Source of the DNA: Odontocerum albicorne | Lineage: Eukaryota > Arthropoda > Insecta > Trichoptera > Odontoceridae | DNA length: 64,000 nt | Direction of reading: 5' to 3' | Assembly (NCBI GenBank): GCA_949825065.1 | Contig: OX463838.1 | Coordinates: 4,194,251 to 4,258,250, forward strand | Shown: one piece after another, positions 1 to 11,110 of the stretch | Position numbering within the stretch: position 1 is the stretch's first letter | How the letters are laid out: each line of letters starts with the position of its first letter | Translations under genes and position numbers: made by a program | The notes under the pieces: model-generated | The model's input: only the letters and a program-made list of their open reading frames with translations | Databases searched by the model: none | What the model was told of the DNA's origin: nothing

Positions 1-24
1 ATGAAAATATAGTATGTAACTTAC

Positions 25-827
25 CTATGGTCTCTGAGGTGGTCTTGTCTTCGGAAAGCCTTCCCGCAGATATCGCAGGAGTAGGGTCTTTCATCAGTGT
101 GGGTGCGTTCGTGGATCAGTAGATTGTAGGATTTGGTGAACTGCCGATTACAGAATTTACAGATGAATTGCTTCTTCGGCCTCGATGCTCTTCCTGGTGC
201 ACGAAGCAATCTTCTATCTAAATGGGCATGTAACTGGTGAGGTGGGATCATTGCTCCTGGGTTAGGAAAAGCAAACTGAGCTCCCGGAGAAGGTCCAGGG
301 CCTGAAAGATATGCTGCAGGTGGTGGATATAAGGCTTCTGCTTGTCCTGGCAGAAGCATAGCAGCTGCTGCTTCTCTAAGAGCCAATTCCTTTCGTTTAT
401 CTGCCATCATAGCCATAAGTTCAAAGCTTGAGTTCCTTTTTTGTAAGTTTTGCCCTCCTGCACCTCTTTCTGATCCTTCTTTAGATTGACCATCTCTTTC
501 TCTTTCCAGGATGCGTTCTCTTTCTAATATATCCGCTGACATGAGCGCTGGATGCATTTCTCCCGGATATAATACTGGATGTAAAGTTCGTGTTGGGACA
601 ACTGGTACAAATGCTGAAGATTCTCTGTGGTTGGCAGATAGAAGTCCACCTCCTAGACTTGCAGCGGCTGCTAAGTGCTGACGGTAAGCCGAAGATTCGT
701 ATCCTCCTGAAGAAGCACGAGGTTCTGATGAAGAGCTAGCCCCGCTGAGGAACTGTTCTTGCCTGGAGCGTCCCACTGGGGGTGGGGCTCGCTCGTCAGC
801 GATGGTACCGCCTCCATCCGAGGACAT
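25..827 (-). CDS. bowl: Odd-skipped family C2H2 zinc-finger transcription factor (Bowl/Sob/Odd type), 5' coding exon, partial
   Basis: Encodes the N-terminal 268 residues of a nuclear DNA-binding regulator; Odd-skipped family members act in segmentation, leg and gut patterning. Residues 1-215 are low-complexity (Ser/Gly-rich start, an Arg/Glu-rich stretch near 100-120, Ala/Pro-rich 150-200). From residue 216 the sequence [20 protein letters not shown] opens the zinc-finger block: finger 1 has C223, C226, H239, H243, and finger 2 has C251, C254 and H267. The exon stops inside finger 2; its second His must lie in the next exon, outside the window. The last Arg codon is split by a good donor (AG|GTAAGT, intron from position 24 down). 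The linker TDERPY and the finger-2 text are typical of the family. ATG at 825-827 is chosen because an acceptor lies just upstream and MSSD begins the open frame. Family assignment is firm; the paralogue (bowl rather than sob or odd) is a judgement. Confidence 0.9.
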
Positions 828-858
828 CTTGAAATATTGTGTAGACTGAAAAAGAAGA
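828..858 (-). other. 5' UTR remnant and intron acceptor of the Odd-family gene
   Basis: Reading the minus strand, a pyrimidine run (TTTTCTTCTTTTTCAG) ends with AG at 847-846 and is followed by 18 bases and the start ATG. This is a textbook 3' splice site, so the gene has at least one upstream non-coding exon. No confident first exon is seen nearby; the intron may be tens of kilobases long. Confidence 0.75.
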
Positions 859-2094
859 AAAGAGAGTTAATTTTATTCAGTTTTCATAAAATTTTATTTT
901 AAATTGTATAACGATATACCAGATATTAAAACGAACCTAATTTAAATTAAAGTTTTAAGGACACCTGCAGAAGACACATCTTGTCATGCGATTAAGATAT
1001 TCTGAATTGGAGGAAACAAGCCCAAAATATATAGGTTCCTCGAGAAGTATTATTTCAGAAGGGCAGCTTATTCACGATCAGGCTTGTCTAAATAATAATA
1101 ATCATGATAATTAAAGGATCATTTGTACAGAAACGTGTGTTTTAATTAAAATATAATAATTATAACAGCTACAGTGAAAAAGTCAGAAAACACTAATCCC
1201 TTCTTTATCAATAAAAACCTTTCATCACATCTCTTTGTGTTCTCATTCACACCCTCATGTTTTTCAAATTGACATTTTTCCATATTTTAGAACAGGTTTC
1301 ATTTGTTCAAAACAAATGCGCCATTTCCATAAAGTTCTCCTTCGTGGGACGGACCCATGCGCTTACATTTCGTTCGCGTTCATGGTTTTTCACGGAATGG
1401 TTTCATGCACTCTTGTTATAGTTAAAACACCGCTATTGAACAGGTGATATCTAGCGTGCATCCACTTTTTGGCAAAATTGACAAACAAATCCTGAAGATG
1501 AAGACTGCAACTTTTTTGAAATGTCGGTATCGTAAGTCAAACCATGCAGTATAACACTCTGAAAGACTTTATTCAACTGATAAGTAGAACAAACAAAGCT
1601 TTAAAACAGGTTTCATTTGATTCATACCATCATTTGGAAAAAAAAATGTGTTAATTTTTTTGAGAATTTTTCGATATGTATATACGAGTATATCCTTGTT
1701 ACCAACCTCGGACAATAAACATAAAAGTCACAAACTGAAGGGGAAAAAAAGAATATTCAAAATGAAAGGATATAAGTCGTGAAAGTAATTACTGATAATT
1801 TTAACGACAATATATAATTTAACTATAATAACAGAGTTATTTATTACATATCATGTAAAAACAGGTTTCGTCAACTCTAATAATAATTATTTTTAATCAC
1901 AATAATAAATTATTCAAAATGAAAGGAAAAAATATGCGATGGGATAATTATAGTTGAATTCGCTTTACACGTCAACTCAAAAATATTAAAACGTTTAAAA
2001 ATATGTGAAGAATTATTTTCAAGTATAAAATATGAAATTCTTAATCATTTCTTAGAATTAATTCAAATTTAACACTTTGTATCAATATCCTGTG
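848..2094. other. Upstream or intronic AT-rich DNA without a gene
   Basis: No frame here shows protein-like composition, splice structure or a recognised repeat. On either reading it is the 5' intron or upstream flank of the zinc-finger gene and could hold regulatory sites I cannot identify. One TACGAGTA motif occurs at 1683-1690. Confidence 0.5.
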
Positions 2095-2098
2095 TTAA

Positions 2099-2717
2099 CC
2101 CTTCGTTCCCTGTGATGTGTTACTAGTACACATTGCTTCTAAAAACTTTAATATCTCTTGTAAATATAATAAATACTGGGTTCAGAACTTAGGTATTCCT
2201 CCATAATACATTTACGCATTGAATGAAAAAATAATATTAGTTATAATTAGCACTTATCGGCCGGCCACATCAGAGATATTTTGTGAAAATCGGGAATAAA
2301 TTTACCAATACAATCAAACGTGTGCCAGTGTGTGACGTAGGTATATTCATTCTAAAAACCGCTATGGGTGAGGAAGCGACACTATTCACGTCTCACTCTT
2401 ACTTTACTTCGGTATATGATAACGCAAAAAATACAATCACAGTTCGCTCGCTTCTCTCGCTTCAGTAGCTCTCGGGTATCCATTCGAGGTGGTCTCTTCG
2501 CCCGTTTTGTGAACGTCGGCCGATGTTTCTTTTATGTTTTCAGCAATTAAATTTCAATTATTATAACATTTGACTTCAAACGTAATTAGCTAAAGCGATT
2601 AGCTATGAATATTCTTATTTTTCCGATTTTAAATCGCTCATTTTTACATGTGTATTGATATATATTGAATACACAGCATCGGAACACGCGGATTTTTTTA
2701 GCACAGGAAGGGAAAGG
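2099..2717 (+). mobile_element. piggyBac-like MITE, copy 1 (TTAA target duplication)
   Basis: The 619-bp element is flanked by TTAA on both sides (2095-2098 and 2718-2721). Its imperfect inverted ends read CCCTTCGTTCCCTGTG and, from the other strand, CCTTTCCCTTCCTGTG. TTAA duplications with CC-starting ends are typical of the piggyBac superfamily. There is no transposase; the interior has a GC-richer core around 2440-2530. Three further copies lie at 52175, 55821 and (inverted) 59214, so it is a true interspersed family. Confidence 0.75.
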
Positions 2718-2912
2718 TTAAATATCTTAAAATAGTAAAATCTTGTGTTGGATTGTTTTTGCGTATTAACTACGTCAACATGTAATAATTTCAGCTTAAA
2801 AGAATATAAAAAAAAATGTACAATTATTCGATTAAAGTTAATAAAACTAGACGCTACAGCCGTTTTAAAATTATTTTTACTTTTGAAAAGGTTCTTAGGG
2901 AAGTTCACTTTA

Positions 2913-3140
2913 CGACCTTCGCAGCCTTGTTAGTAAAACGCTTATCTTCCAAACCGTCGATTGAGGGTTCGATTTTAGCTGAAACTCAGATTTTTAAGAA
3001 GGATTCCTTTGGTTGGTTTTAATAGGTTGACGCAATGCAATAAACCCACTAGGTCATACAGCATACAATGAAAGTGTAATCAAATAAATAAACCCACTAG
3101 GTCATACAGCATACAATGAAAGTGTAATCAAATAAATAAA
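2913..3140 (+). mobile_element. tRNA-derived SINE, with tandemly duplicated tail
   Basis: The head resembles the pol III promoter of the window's main SINE: an A-box-like 'cttgttagtaaaacg' and a B-box-like 'gggttcgatttta'. The body ends with the family tail (aataaacccactaggt... aaagtgtaat). The 48-bp tail is present twice in direct tandem (about 3041-3088 and 3089-3136). Confidence 0.6.
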
Positions 3141-3968
3141 TTCAATGCGAACTTGGTTTATTTTCTGATCTTTTCTCAGAAGAATTTAATGAACAGTTTT
3201 CTTTTACAATTTCTTAAACCGCTCCGAGTGTAAAAGGTGGTCCGAAATTACGCTATACGAGTATAAGACCATGTGTATTTTTAAATTCCTTGAATTTGCT
3301 ATCGATTTAAAATTTCACACAACTCTTAGTAAAAATTGTCTTCAATGTAAATACTGATAAGTTTACAAAATAAATTATTCAAATTTGGATATAAATATGT
3401 TCTATTTTGACATTTACAAATTACTTACAAACCCACAGTCGATTTCCGATTTGCGTCAATTGTAAACCAATCTACACGCTGTTAAAATGTTTCATCTTGC
3501 ATCGCCTTTTTTTTCTCGTGTTTTCATAATAATCAATCTAATAGAAGGTATGCGTATGGAAGAATGTTTTTTTTTTCCACACAAACACAAAAGAAGCAAA
3601 CATTCCATCATTAAGAATCCATTACGGGGAATCTTCGCTGTTCAAGCATGAGAACAAAAAGTGGGCTCCGTGGAGAATTCACATGGATGATGAGAATTTT
3701 ATTACGCGTTAATGCATACAAGAATTAAAGGAAAAAATCGTTGAAAGGTATTTCGATTCAATCAGTGTGACCGAACCATGTCTTACGAATAAGATTGGGT
3801 CTGAACGAATCAAAATCTTAACTGAGATTATACCATATAGCATTCTTATAGAAATAATGCCTTAAAATGACTTGCTGTTACACTTATTATCAATATTTGA
3901 TATTATTTGAAGAAACGAAGAACAAATTTTGGTAAAATAACATTTTTTTTTTAATCACACACATATTA
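3141..3968. other. AT-rich spacer, no gene seen
   Basis: Nothing protein-like or clearly repeated was recognised. A TACGAGTA motif lies at 3256-3263. Confidence 0.4.
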
Positions 3969-4443
3969 TCACACCTTATATAATATATACCAAACGATTG
4001 TCAGACCCGCACTCCTCTATGGCTCCGAATGCTGGACGATGTATAACTCATACTCCAGGCAACTAGAAACTGCTGAAATGCGCATGCTAAGATGGTCAGC
4101 TGATGTGTCCCTAAGAGACAAAATAAAAAGTTCACGCATTCGTGGAAGCCTAGGTGTTACAGGCATCAACAGTAAGATGGAGGAGAGGCGATTGAGATGA
4201 TGTAGGCACGTTGGACGCAGAGCACTCTATCACATTGTGAACCAGGCAATCTCCATGGATCTTCCTCGAATAACAACCAGAGGAAAACCAAAGAATTCAT
4301 GGGTGGTGCAAAAAGATAATCTAATGCAGAGGCACGGCCTGGGAGACGTAGTCCGGGACAGAAGAGCATGCAACCTGAGGACGAGGAGAGCTGACCCCAA
4401 CAGTCTTCGCAGACAATGAGTTGAGATGGAGCCAGGGAGAAGA
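3969..4443 (+). pseudogene. Non-LTR retrotransposon 3' end (family A), C-terminus of reverse transcriptase ORF
   Basis: Split across frames, the plus strand reads LYGSECWTMYNSYSRQLETA, then MRMLRWSADVS, then a basic stretch ending ADPNSLRRQ and a stop at 4417-4419. 'YGSECWT ... EMRMLRW ... HVGRR' is the known C-terminal signature of RTE/Jockey-type endonuclease-reverse transcriptases, downstream of the catalytic domain. Frame shifts and an in-frame TGA near 4200 show it is dead. Related copies: 27741-28312 (minus), 45490-46031 (plus), 54960-55172 (minus). Confidence 0.75.
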
Positions 4444-4528
4444 CATATTATCACAGCATAGATAACAGCATAGATAACAGATCTCCAATATTTCTTTTCA
4501 AGCACACTACATAAGCCCCCTTCACTAC

Positions 4529-4612
4529 TTCAGTAGTCTGGTTGATAAGACCCCTGTCTTATCAACCAGACTAATCTGGGGGTAAGAATTGCCACATGGC
4601 AATAAACACACC
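4529..4612 (+). mobile_element. SINE fragment with a perfect 18-bp hairpin in its head
   Basis: The A-box region 'tagtctggttgataagac' (4534-4551) is followed after four bases by its exact reverse complement (4556-4573). Then comes the SINE tail motif 'attgccacatggcaataa'. The body and B box are missing, so the copy is rearranged by an inverted duplication of the head. Confidence 0.55.
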
Positions 4613-4625
4613 AGTTTTTTTTCTG

Positions 4626-4985
4626 TATACATATTCTCACTTTACCTTCTATCAAAATCTGTTATACTCGATCCAGCCACGTTTTCCTCGGTCTATCTCT
4701 TCCACACACACATTACACTTCTACGTTGTATACTCGCTAAGTTATTATTTCCTCACTTAATCTCTCCACATATCCAAACCAGATGCTTTCGATATGTGGA
4801 GAGATTTATTGACGAAGTTCAAGTTCCTTTCTTCGTCTTATTCAAAACATCCATTTTATCTACGCAATCATTTCTGATATCTTCATTTCGCCTTCTTTCA
4901 TATATAAACACTCTTCATTTTTTTTTCTTAGTCCACACATCTCCACAACATTTATCTGACTTTTACCCTCCTTTTTTATTCCCGT
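4626..4985 (-). pseudogene. Non-LTR retrotransposon 3' fragment (family B), degraded
   Basis: On the minus strand the text corresponds to the 'GRGRPRK-W-DQV--ILK' C-terminal module seen better at 30385-30660. Shared landmarks on the plus strand are 'ccttctatcaaaatctg' and 'gttttcctcggtctatctct'. A palindromic repeat of 'tccacatat' lies at 4767-4805. No frame is intact. Confidence 0.45.
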
Positions 4986-5097
4986 AGTAAGATTACTGCG
5001 GTTTTTTTTTTTACCAAAAAATTGATTTAATGGTCGCAGCCCCACTTTTCTATCCTGCCTACGGTCAACTTTTTTTTGCAATATTATTAATCAGTCA

Positions 5098-5285
5098 ATA
5101 ATAGTGACCTTGTTGATAGGACACCATCCTGCCGATCCAAGGGTTTGATTCCCGTTGGTACCCAATTTTATTTAAAAAATGGTTTTAGTCTCGTTGTTAC
5201 TTTAGGCTCGTTGGTTTGTCGAGATTACCACATCACAAAAAATTCGCCAGGTTGTATTATTTATAATGCAAATGTATAAAAAAAT
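5098..5285 (+). mobile_element. tRNA-derived SINE, diverged full-length copy
   Basis: A-box-like 'ccttgttgataggac', B-box-like 'gggtttgattcccg', body 'ttttagtctcgttgttact' and tail 'cgccaggttgtatta' match the family in order. Confidence 0.6.
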
Positions 5286-5948
5286 TACAAAATATAAAGA
5301 AAATGTAAATTCACAGTCAAATTGTTTACAATTAGATTTTCACAATTAGTTTACCCTATTGGAACATAAATAAATAAATCAATCATCAATAACTCCAATT
5401 AAAGGGTCTTTCACATTGAGCGGGTTTTTTTTAATCTTGGATAAAACAAAGATGGCGTCGTGAACTTGCCTGAGTCTTGTGGCATATGACATTTATACAA
5501 ATGGAGTCATATGCAATACAATAACGCGTTCAAATTGTTGAATTATTTAAATGTATTGTAATCTCCGGAAACGGTGATATTAATTGGCCACCAAGATCAT
5601 GTGATCTGACACCGTTGGACTATTTTCTTTGGGATTACGTGAAAAGCCAGATCTATAAGAATGACCCCCTAATCAATTCCTGAGCTAAAGGACGAAATTA
5701 TTCGCGTTATTGGTGAGTTAGAACCGCAATAATGCCAAAATGTCATCGAAATTTTTGATGACATTTTGGCATTATTGCGAACTACTGATGCGAATGTTGC
5801 GAGTTTGATGAAGAGTTGTTGGATATGTTTTCAAGATTATGACGCGGTTGAAATTGTATACATAAAGGGTCTTTCAAATTGACCAGTTTTTTTTTATTGT
5901 TGGATAAAACACAGATGGCGTCGCGAACTTGCCTGAGTCTTGTGACAT

Positions 5949-6251
5949 TTGAGAAGTGTGATGTATGACATTTATAAAAACGGAGTCATGTGCAATACAA
6001 TAACGCGTTCAAATTGTTTAATTATTTTATGCATTGTAATCTCCGGAAACGATGATATTAATTGGCGACCAAGATCATGTGATCTGACACCGTTGGATTA
6101 TTTTCTCTGGGGTTACGTGAAAAGCCATTTCTATAAGAATGACTTCCAATCAATTCCTGAGCTGAAGGACGAAATTATTCGCGTTATTGGTGAGTTAGAA
6201 CCGCAATTATGCCAACATGTCATCGAAAATTGTCTTGTGACATTTACCTGA
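5949..6251 (+). pseudogene. Mariner-type transposase C-terminal fragment (unit 2 of the array)
   Basis: The frame reads ... PRSCDLTPLDYFLWGYVKSH, then a helix-rich stretch ending CQHVIEN. 'SPDLTPLDYFLWG' carries the third catalytic Asp of a mariner-superfamily DDE/D transposase. The first two Asp residues are absent, so no activity is possible. The N-terminal 40 residues are non-homologous read-through. Confidence 0.7.
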
Positions 6252-6839
6252 GTCTTGTGACATTTGAGAAGTGTAATGTATGACATTTATAAAAACGTAG
6301 TCGTATGTAATACAATAACGCGTTCAAATTGTTGAATTATTTTATGCATTGTAATCTCCGGAAACGGGGCTATTAATTGGCCACCAAGATCATGTGATCT
6401 GACACCGTTGGACCATTTTCTTTGGGATAACGTGAAAAGCCAGGTCTATAAGAATGACCCCCCAATCAATTCCTGAGCTAAAGGACGAAATTATTCACGT
6501 TATTGGTGAGTTAGAACCGCAATAATGCCATCGAAATTTTCGATGACATTTTGGCATTATTGCGAACTGCTGATGCGAATGTTGAGAGTTTGATGAAGAG
6601 TTGTTGGATATGTTTTCAAGATTATGACGCGGTTGAAATTGTATACATAAAGGGTCTTTCAAATTGACCAGTTTTTTTTATTGTTGGATAAAACACAGAT
6701 GGCGTCGCGAACCTGCCTGAGTCTTGTGAAATTTGAGAAGTGTAATGTATGACATTTATAAAAATGGAATCGTGTGCAATACAATAACGCGTTCAAATTG
6801 TTGAATTGTTTTATGCATTATTATCTCCGGAAACGGTAA

Positions 6840-7100
6840 TATTAATTGGCCAACAAGACCATGTGATCTGACACCGTTGAACTATTTTCTCTGGGGTTAC
6901 GTGAAAAGCCAGGTCTATAAGAATGACCCCCCAATCAATTCCTGAGCTAAATGACGAAATTATTCGCGTTATTGGTGAGCTAGAACCGCAATTATGCCAA
7001 AATGTCATCGAAATTTTTGACAAAAGAGTGGACATCTGTGGAGCTGCAAGAGGTGGACATTTGGCGGATATTGTTTTTTTATGTTTAAATAATATTGTAC
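6840..7100 (+). pseudogene. Mariner-type transposase C-terminus (unit 4 of the array)
   Basis: Repeats the module of unit 2 (IPELNDEIIRVIGELEPQLC) and continues to the apparent natural end of the protein (RVDICGAARGGHLADIVF). A frame shift separates it from the LTPLNYFLWG segment, where the catalytic Asp is replaced by Asn. Confidence 0.65.
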
Positions 7101-7211
7101 ATTATACTTCAATGGACAAAAAAAGTTTTTTGAAATCAAAGCCAATTGTGTGTTTTATTCAAGAATTAAAAAAATTTGAATTAATAAAACCGCTCAATTT
7201 GAGATACTTTA

Positions 7212-7789
7212 TATGTATTCACAAGCCATCATTATTGATTTAAGAGTTATTCTGAAGACTTTTATTTTCATATGTTATACCAAATTTACGGAATTCTCAA
7301 TTGAATTAGTTTCTCATGAAATTTCCGTGTTCATGTGTCGAGAATAAAAATATTCAAACAAAAAACTCGAACGTGCTGAGAAAGAATTTGAGGAATTCGA
7401 TAATAACTTGTTGGAAATAACTCGTGTCGAGTGGCTAAATGCTCTTCAAAGATACAATGTTCATTTAGTTCTTTAAAGACTGCATGTCAGAGAGAAATTG
7501 CATTTTTCTTGCACTTGCGATATAGGAAATTAACCATTATAGCACCATAAAACTTCATTAATAAAAATTTGTCATCCTCTATGCTTAGTTGGCAAAGTGT
7601 CTTGTTTCGAACTCGGAGTTGCCGATTCAATTGTCGTTGGTAGCTAATATTAAAAAAAAAGGTCCTAATCCAATTCTCACTTAATTATTCCATGACATAT
7701 TTTAAGTTAGTTGGAAAAGATTGCTATATTATAATAAACCCCATTACCATAGCAATTGTCTTATTGCCATATAAATATTTCGGTATCAG
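7212..7789. other. AT-rich spacer, no gene seen
   Basis: No recognised repeat or coding frame. Confidence 0.4.
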
Positions 7790-8065
7790 AAGTGTATGAC
7801 CGCGAGGTAACGTAATGGACTTCCGTACAGAAGGTCGTCGGTTCGAACTCTGCCCTGAGTTACTCCCTTCGAATGATACAGACTTTTTTCCGCCTTGTAT
7901 TTGGGGGTATAAAGGAAACTTATGACTTCGGTCATATCTATTCTTTCAAAAAGAAAAAAAAACATGCTGTTGTGCTCCGATTATCTCACTTCGGTGTGCC
8001 ATCGGATCCAGTACAGCGGTGTGACTGATGAGTTTCCTGGTGTGAAACGGCTCACAAACTAAAAA
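7790..8065 (+). repeat. Possible second tRNA-derived SINE type
   Basis: 'ccgcgaggtaacgtaatgg' (A-box-like) and 'cgtcggttcgaactctg' (B-box-like) are spaced as in a tRNA-derived head, followed by a unique body. Only one copy is seen in this window, so the call rests on the two boxes alone. Confidence 0.35.
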
Positions 8066-8159
8066 AAAACATACTCCACAGCACAGCTTCGCTTTACAAT
8101 AGAATTGACGTTGAAATGGCGAGAGGATCCTCGACTACAAATGAACATCTTTCGGTTTC

Positions 8160-8250
8160 TCCTCAATCATACACCGTCTCTGACTTCTTACATTTCCTTC
8201 CATCAAAATTTCATCTACTTGATATTCTGTTGTTACAGGTTTTATTCATG
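8160..8250 (-). repeat. Short non-LTR family B fragment
   Basis: Contains 'cttccatcaaaatttcatctacttgat', the same landmark found in the other family B fragments on the minus strand. Too short to translate usefully. Confidence 0.35.
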
Positions 8251-8529
8251 CCCGCATCTCCTTTATCTTTTAATGGGTTTTTAATTTTAAAAATTAGTAA
8301 AATAACTAATATAATCTGTCATTTAATTAACAAAACTTTTCGATTTTTCTTTTAATCGATTGCAATACATATAGTCAATCTTCTCAGAAGAAAATTACTT
8401 TTATGTTAGTTAAACAATTATTTAATTAACTGCGAAGAAAGCTTAAACATACTTTCATATCGATACCATAACATTGATTTGGATTAATAATAAACTTTTT
8501 TTTTTATTTAACTAAGAAAAGCAGAATAT

Positions 8530-8605
8530 TAAAGGCCTAGTTGATAAGACTCTTGTTTTACAACCGGGGGTTTCAGGTTCGATTCCCGATGATCTACGAT
8601 GGTGA
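8530..8605 (+). mobile_element. SINE head, truncated
   Basis: A-box-like 'cctagttgataagac' and B-box-like 'caggttcgattcccg'; the body and tail are missing. Confidence 0.55.
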
Positions 8606-8987
8606 TGTTACGTCTCACAAACTTTGAAGTACACAAACATAATTGGTTAATAATTCGACGAACTCTTTTTTCATATTGTAGCAAAAATCAGGAATTAATG
8701 AAATCATATTTTCAACGAAGATTGTTGTGTACCCTGAACCGTCTAAGGTGTTACAACTGTTGAAGTGCACATGTCTTGCAAATATGGGGTGATATACATT
8801 CCACAGAAATGGTCCGTCCAGACTGTCGGTCACATTGTAGAAGAGTATACAATACATTCACTCTTGGATGAGACCCATCGGACAACTCTTGAGACTGTAT
8901 CATGGATAAAAAACCAAAAAACTCGGCTATGACAGAGAAACCGTAAGAAAAAAGAAGACTAATTCAGATGAAAGATAATCTTACAAA

Positions 8988-9192
8988 CGACCTCCGTGAC
9001 CTAGTTGGTAAGACGCTTGCCTCCCAACCGGATAATATGGGTTTGACTCCCGTTGGAACCCATTTTTTTTAACAATGATTTTATCAATTTTTCACTTAAG
9101 GCTTTGGTAACATATTTCTGGTGGTTGGAAGATATTGCCACATGGACATAAGCCCACCAGTTTGTACTGTACACAACAAAAGTATAAAATAA
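8988..9192 (+). mobile_element. tRNA-derived SINE, full-length reference copy
   Basis: One of the best copies: 'gacctccgtgacctagttgg' (A box), 'gggtttgactcccgttgg' (B box), 'tttcacttaaggc', then the LINE-like tail 'tggttggaagatattgcc ... ataagcccaccag ... caacaaaagtataaaat'. Family length is about 205-215 bp. Confidence 0.7.
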
Positions 9193-9284
9193 TTTTTTTT
9201 TACTTAAACAATTTTTTTTTAAATATAATAAATAAATCAACCTTTAAAGTTAAAATATTTTAAGGAAATCAATGTAACACTAGT

Positions 9285-9510
9285 TGCACCCCGTGAAATA
9301 TTCACGGAAGTAAAACAAATTCTACATTTATGAAAATATATATTCATAAATGTAGAATTTGTTTATATATATCATTTATACATCGTCCCTTTTACACCGG
9401 TTCAAAAATTGTTAGGTAGGTATTTAAAATTCATTCAGTTATCACGGACCCACCGAGATTCAAATTTCGAATTACTTTCGGAGAGAATCAAAGTATTCCT
9501 CTCTCGCTCT
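9285..9510 (+). repeat. Interspersed repeat D, copy 1, with internal hairpin
   Basis: About 220 bp shared with 36140-36390. Contains a hairpin whose arms are 'aaacaaattctacattta' and its reverse complement (about 9315-9363), then 'catcgtcccttttacacc' and 'acggacccaccgaga'. Class unknown. Confidence 0.6.
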
Positions 9511-10136
9511 CTTGTATTCAAAATTCAATTCTCATATTCTTTCTTTGACGACAACCATCGTACGAGTTTTGGCCTATTTATATTATGATATAATAACAAA
9601 AATTGTCGACAAGAATTTAAATAAAAATTATTTAAATTATAACAATATATCCCATATGGTCTATAATTATGGTACATATATCTTTTTATAATCATTGTTT
9701 ATCAAAAATATATTTGATTTGTATTTTTATTTTGGCTTTGATTATATTTGTATCTATATTAGCTGAGACTTATCGGACTCCTTGATTTGATTTTTCAATA
9801 CAATACAATCTGAATATTATTTTTGTTCATTTCTTTCTTCAACATCAGTTAGTAAAGTCCACATTTAATAACTTAGATTTCATACATAAATTTAAAATAA
9901 CAATAAAATTCAACCATTCTCTGTGATGTTTTCAAGTTCTATTAAAAGTCGTTTAGAGAAGGCGTAGCATTGCTATGTAAAAGAGGATATTGTATTTGAA
10001 TTTGGCCATTATGTAAGATTGATGATGTGAGATAAAATTTTGATTTTTGATTTATTATTTGATTATAAGTACGAGTATATTATATTAGCAATCTGAAATG
10101 GAGCCAAGTAGGGTGACATTTTTTCGCAATACAATA
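9511..10136. other. AT-rich spacer, no gene seen
   Basis: Nothing recognised apart from a TACGAGTA motif at 10070-10077. Confidence 0.4.
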
Positions 10137-10260
10137 ATAATAATAAAATTATTTATGTTACACCGTTTAGAGAGCAAACTCTCCTTAACACTTGCCTTAC
10201 TGTGCTAAACAATTCCGCCAGCCACTGTGCTGGACGTTCAGCATCCAGTGAAAAATGTAT
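10137..10260 (-). mobile_element. Non-LTR 3' end with (ATT)n tail (family G), minus strand
   Basis: On the minus strand it ends in an ATT trinucleotide tail, preceded by 'gagagtttgctctctaaacg'. The same junction occurs on the plus strand at 11030-11105, 12700-12776 and 49555-49625, which is how non-LTR elements with microsatellite tails look. Confidence 0.5.
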
Positions 10261-10835
10261 GTTTTAAATTAAAATTATGCAAAATCTGCTAGGTTATTTT
10301 TTGTAATTAGCTATAAAATTATTTTATTATGTAAGTCCTGGTCACTCACTATCCATCATAGGGTGGCAAGTGTTAAGGGTATTTCAACTCATTTTCACTA
10401 TAGTATTATATTGCATCCGATTCGAAATGGTAGGCGCCAAATTCTGCAAAACGCGCACATATGAGTGGTGAAGTGCCAAACCAGCCTATACAACGAATAT
10501 GTTGAAATGATATAATGGAGCTCAAAGTCTATGGGTTATTATAAATCAAATGTTGTGTAATTAATGTATTTTATTCATTAAACAGATACATTCTAAAACA
10601 ACTACAGTAAAAATAAAAAAATAAATCTAATATTATGACAAGATTATTTGATGATTAAAGTTTTTTGTTTGATAGGCAAATTTGGCATAAAAACATATCA
10701 CGAAAATCGCTTTGCCAAAAAAAAATAGATGACAACAGTAGTACCATTTAGAATTTTGAAGAAAAGGCAATTCTGGCTTATAAAGAAACGGTTATGCGAC
10801 TCAAATTTTAACACGTACAATTTTTTGGTTTTGTT

Positions 10836-10898
10836 GGATAGGCTGGTTTGGCTCTAGGATAGGCTGGTTTGGCTCTAGGATAGGCTGGTTTGGCTCTA
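10836..10898 (+). repeat. 21-bp tandem triplication
   Basis: 'ggataggctggtttggctct' plus one base is repeated three times without change. A related word in the opposite sense ('aaaccagcctata') lies near 10480. Confidence 0.8.
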
Positions 10899-11029
10899 TT
10901 CATCCCTTGTATTATTAAAAATACATGCTTATATACTGTATCAGACTAAGACCATTGGCAATCAAAGCTGAAATTCCCTAGTAGAAGTCTTGCCTCTTAT
11001 CAACTTTATTACATTGATCGTCAAGAATT

Positions 11030-11110
11030 GCTCAAATGCCCTTGAGGAGAGTTCGCTCACGAAACGGCGCTGCATAAATTGTCATTTTATTTTTATTATT
11101 ATTAAATAAA
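11030..11110 (+). mobile_element. Non-LTR family G 3' end with (ATT)n tail
   Basis: 'cttgaggagagttcgctcac', 'ggcgctgcataaattgtcat', then a T/A trinucleotide tail, directly followed by a Penelope-like repeat. Confidence 0.5.

Larger units (their letters stand above)
5402..7209 (+). mobile_element. Mariner-superfamily element made of four tandem internally deleted copies
   Basis: The outer ends are inverted repeats (AAGGGTCTTTCACATTGAGC on the left; the right end is its near reverse complement), flanked by TA at 5400-5401 and 7210-7211. Inside, the same start block ('gggtctttcaaattgacc') recurs near 5866 and 6652, and the body block ('aatacaataacgcgttcaaattgtt') recurs four times, beginning about 5514, 5994, 6309 and 6779. 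Each unit keeps the transposase C-terminal module (see 5949-6251) but has lost the middle of the gene. In two units the module ends in an inverted repeat around 'catcgaaatttt'. Confidence 0.75.
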
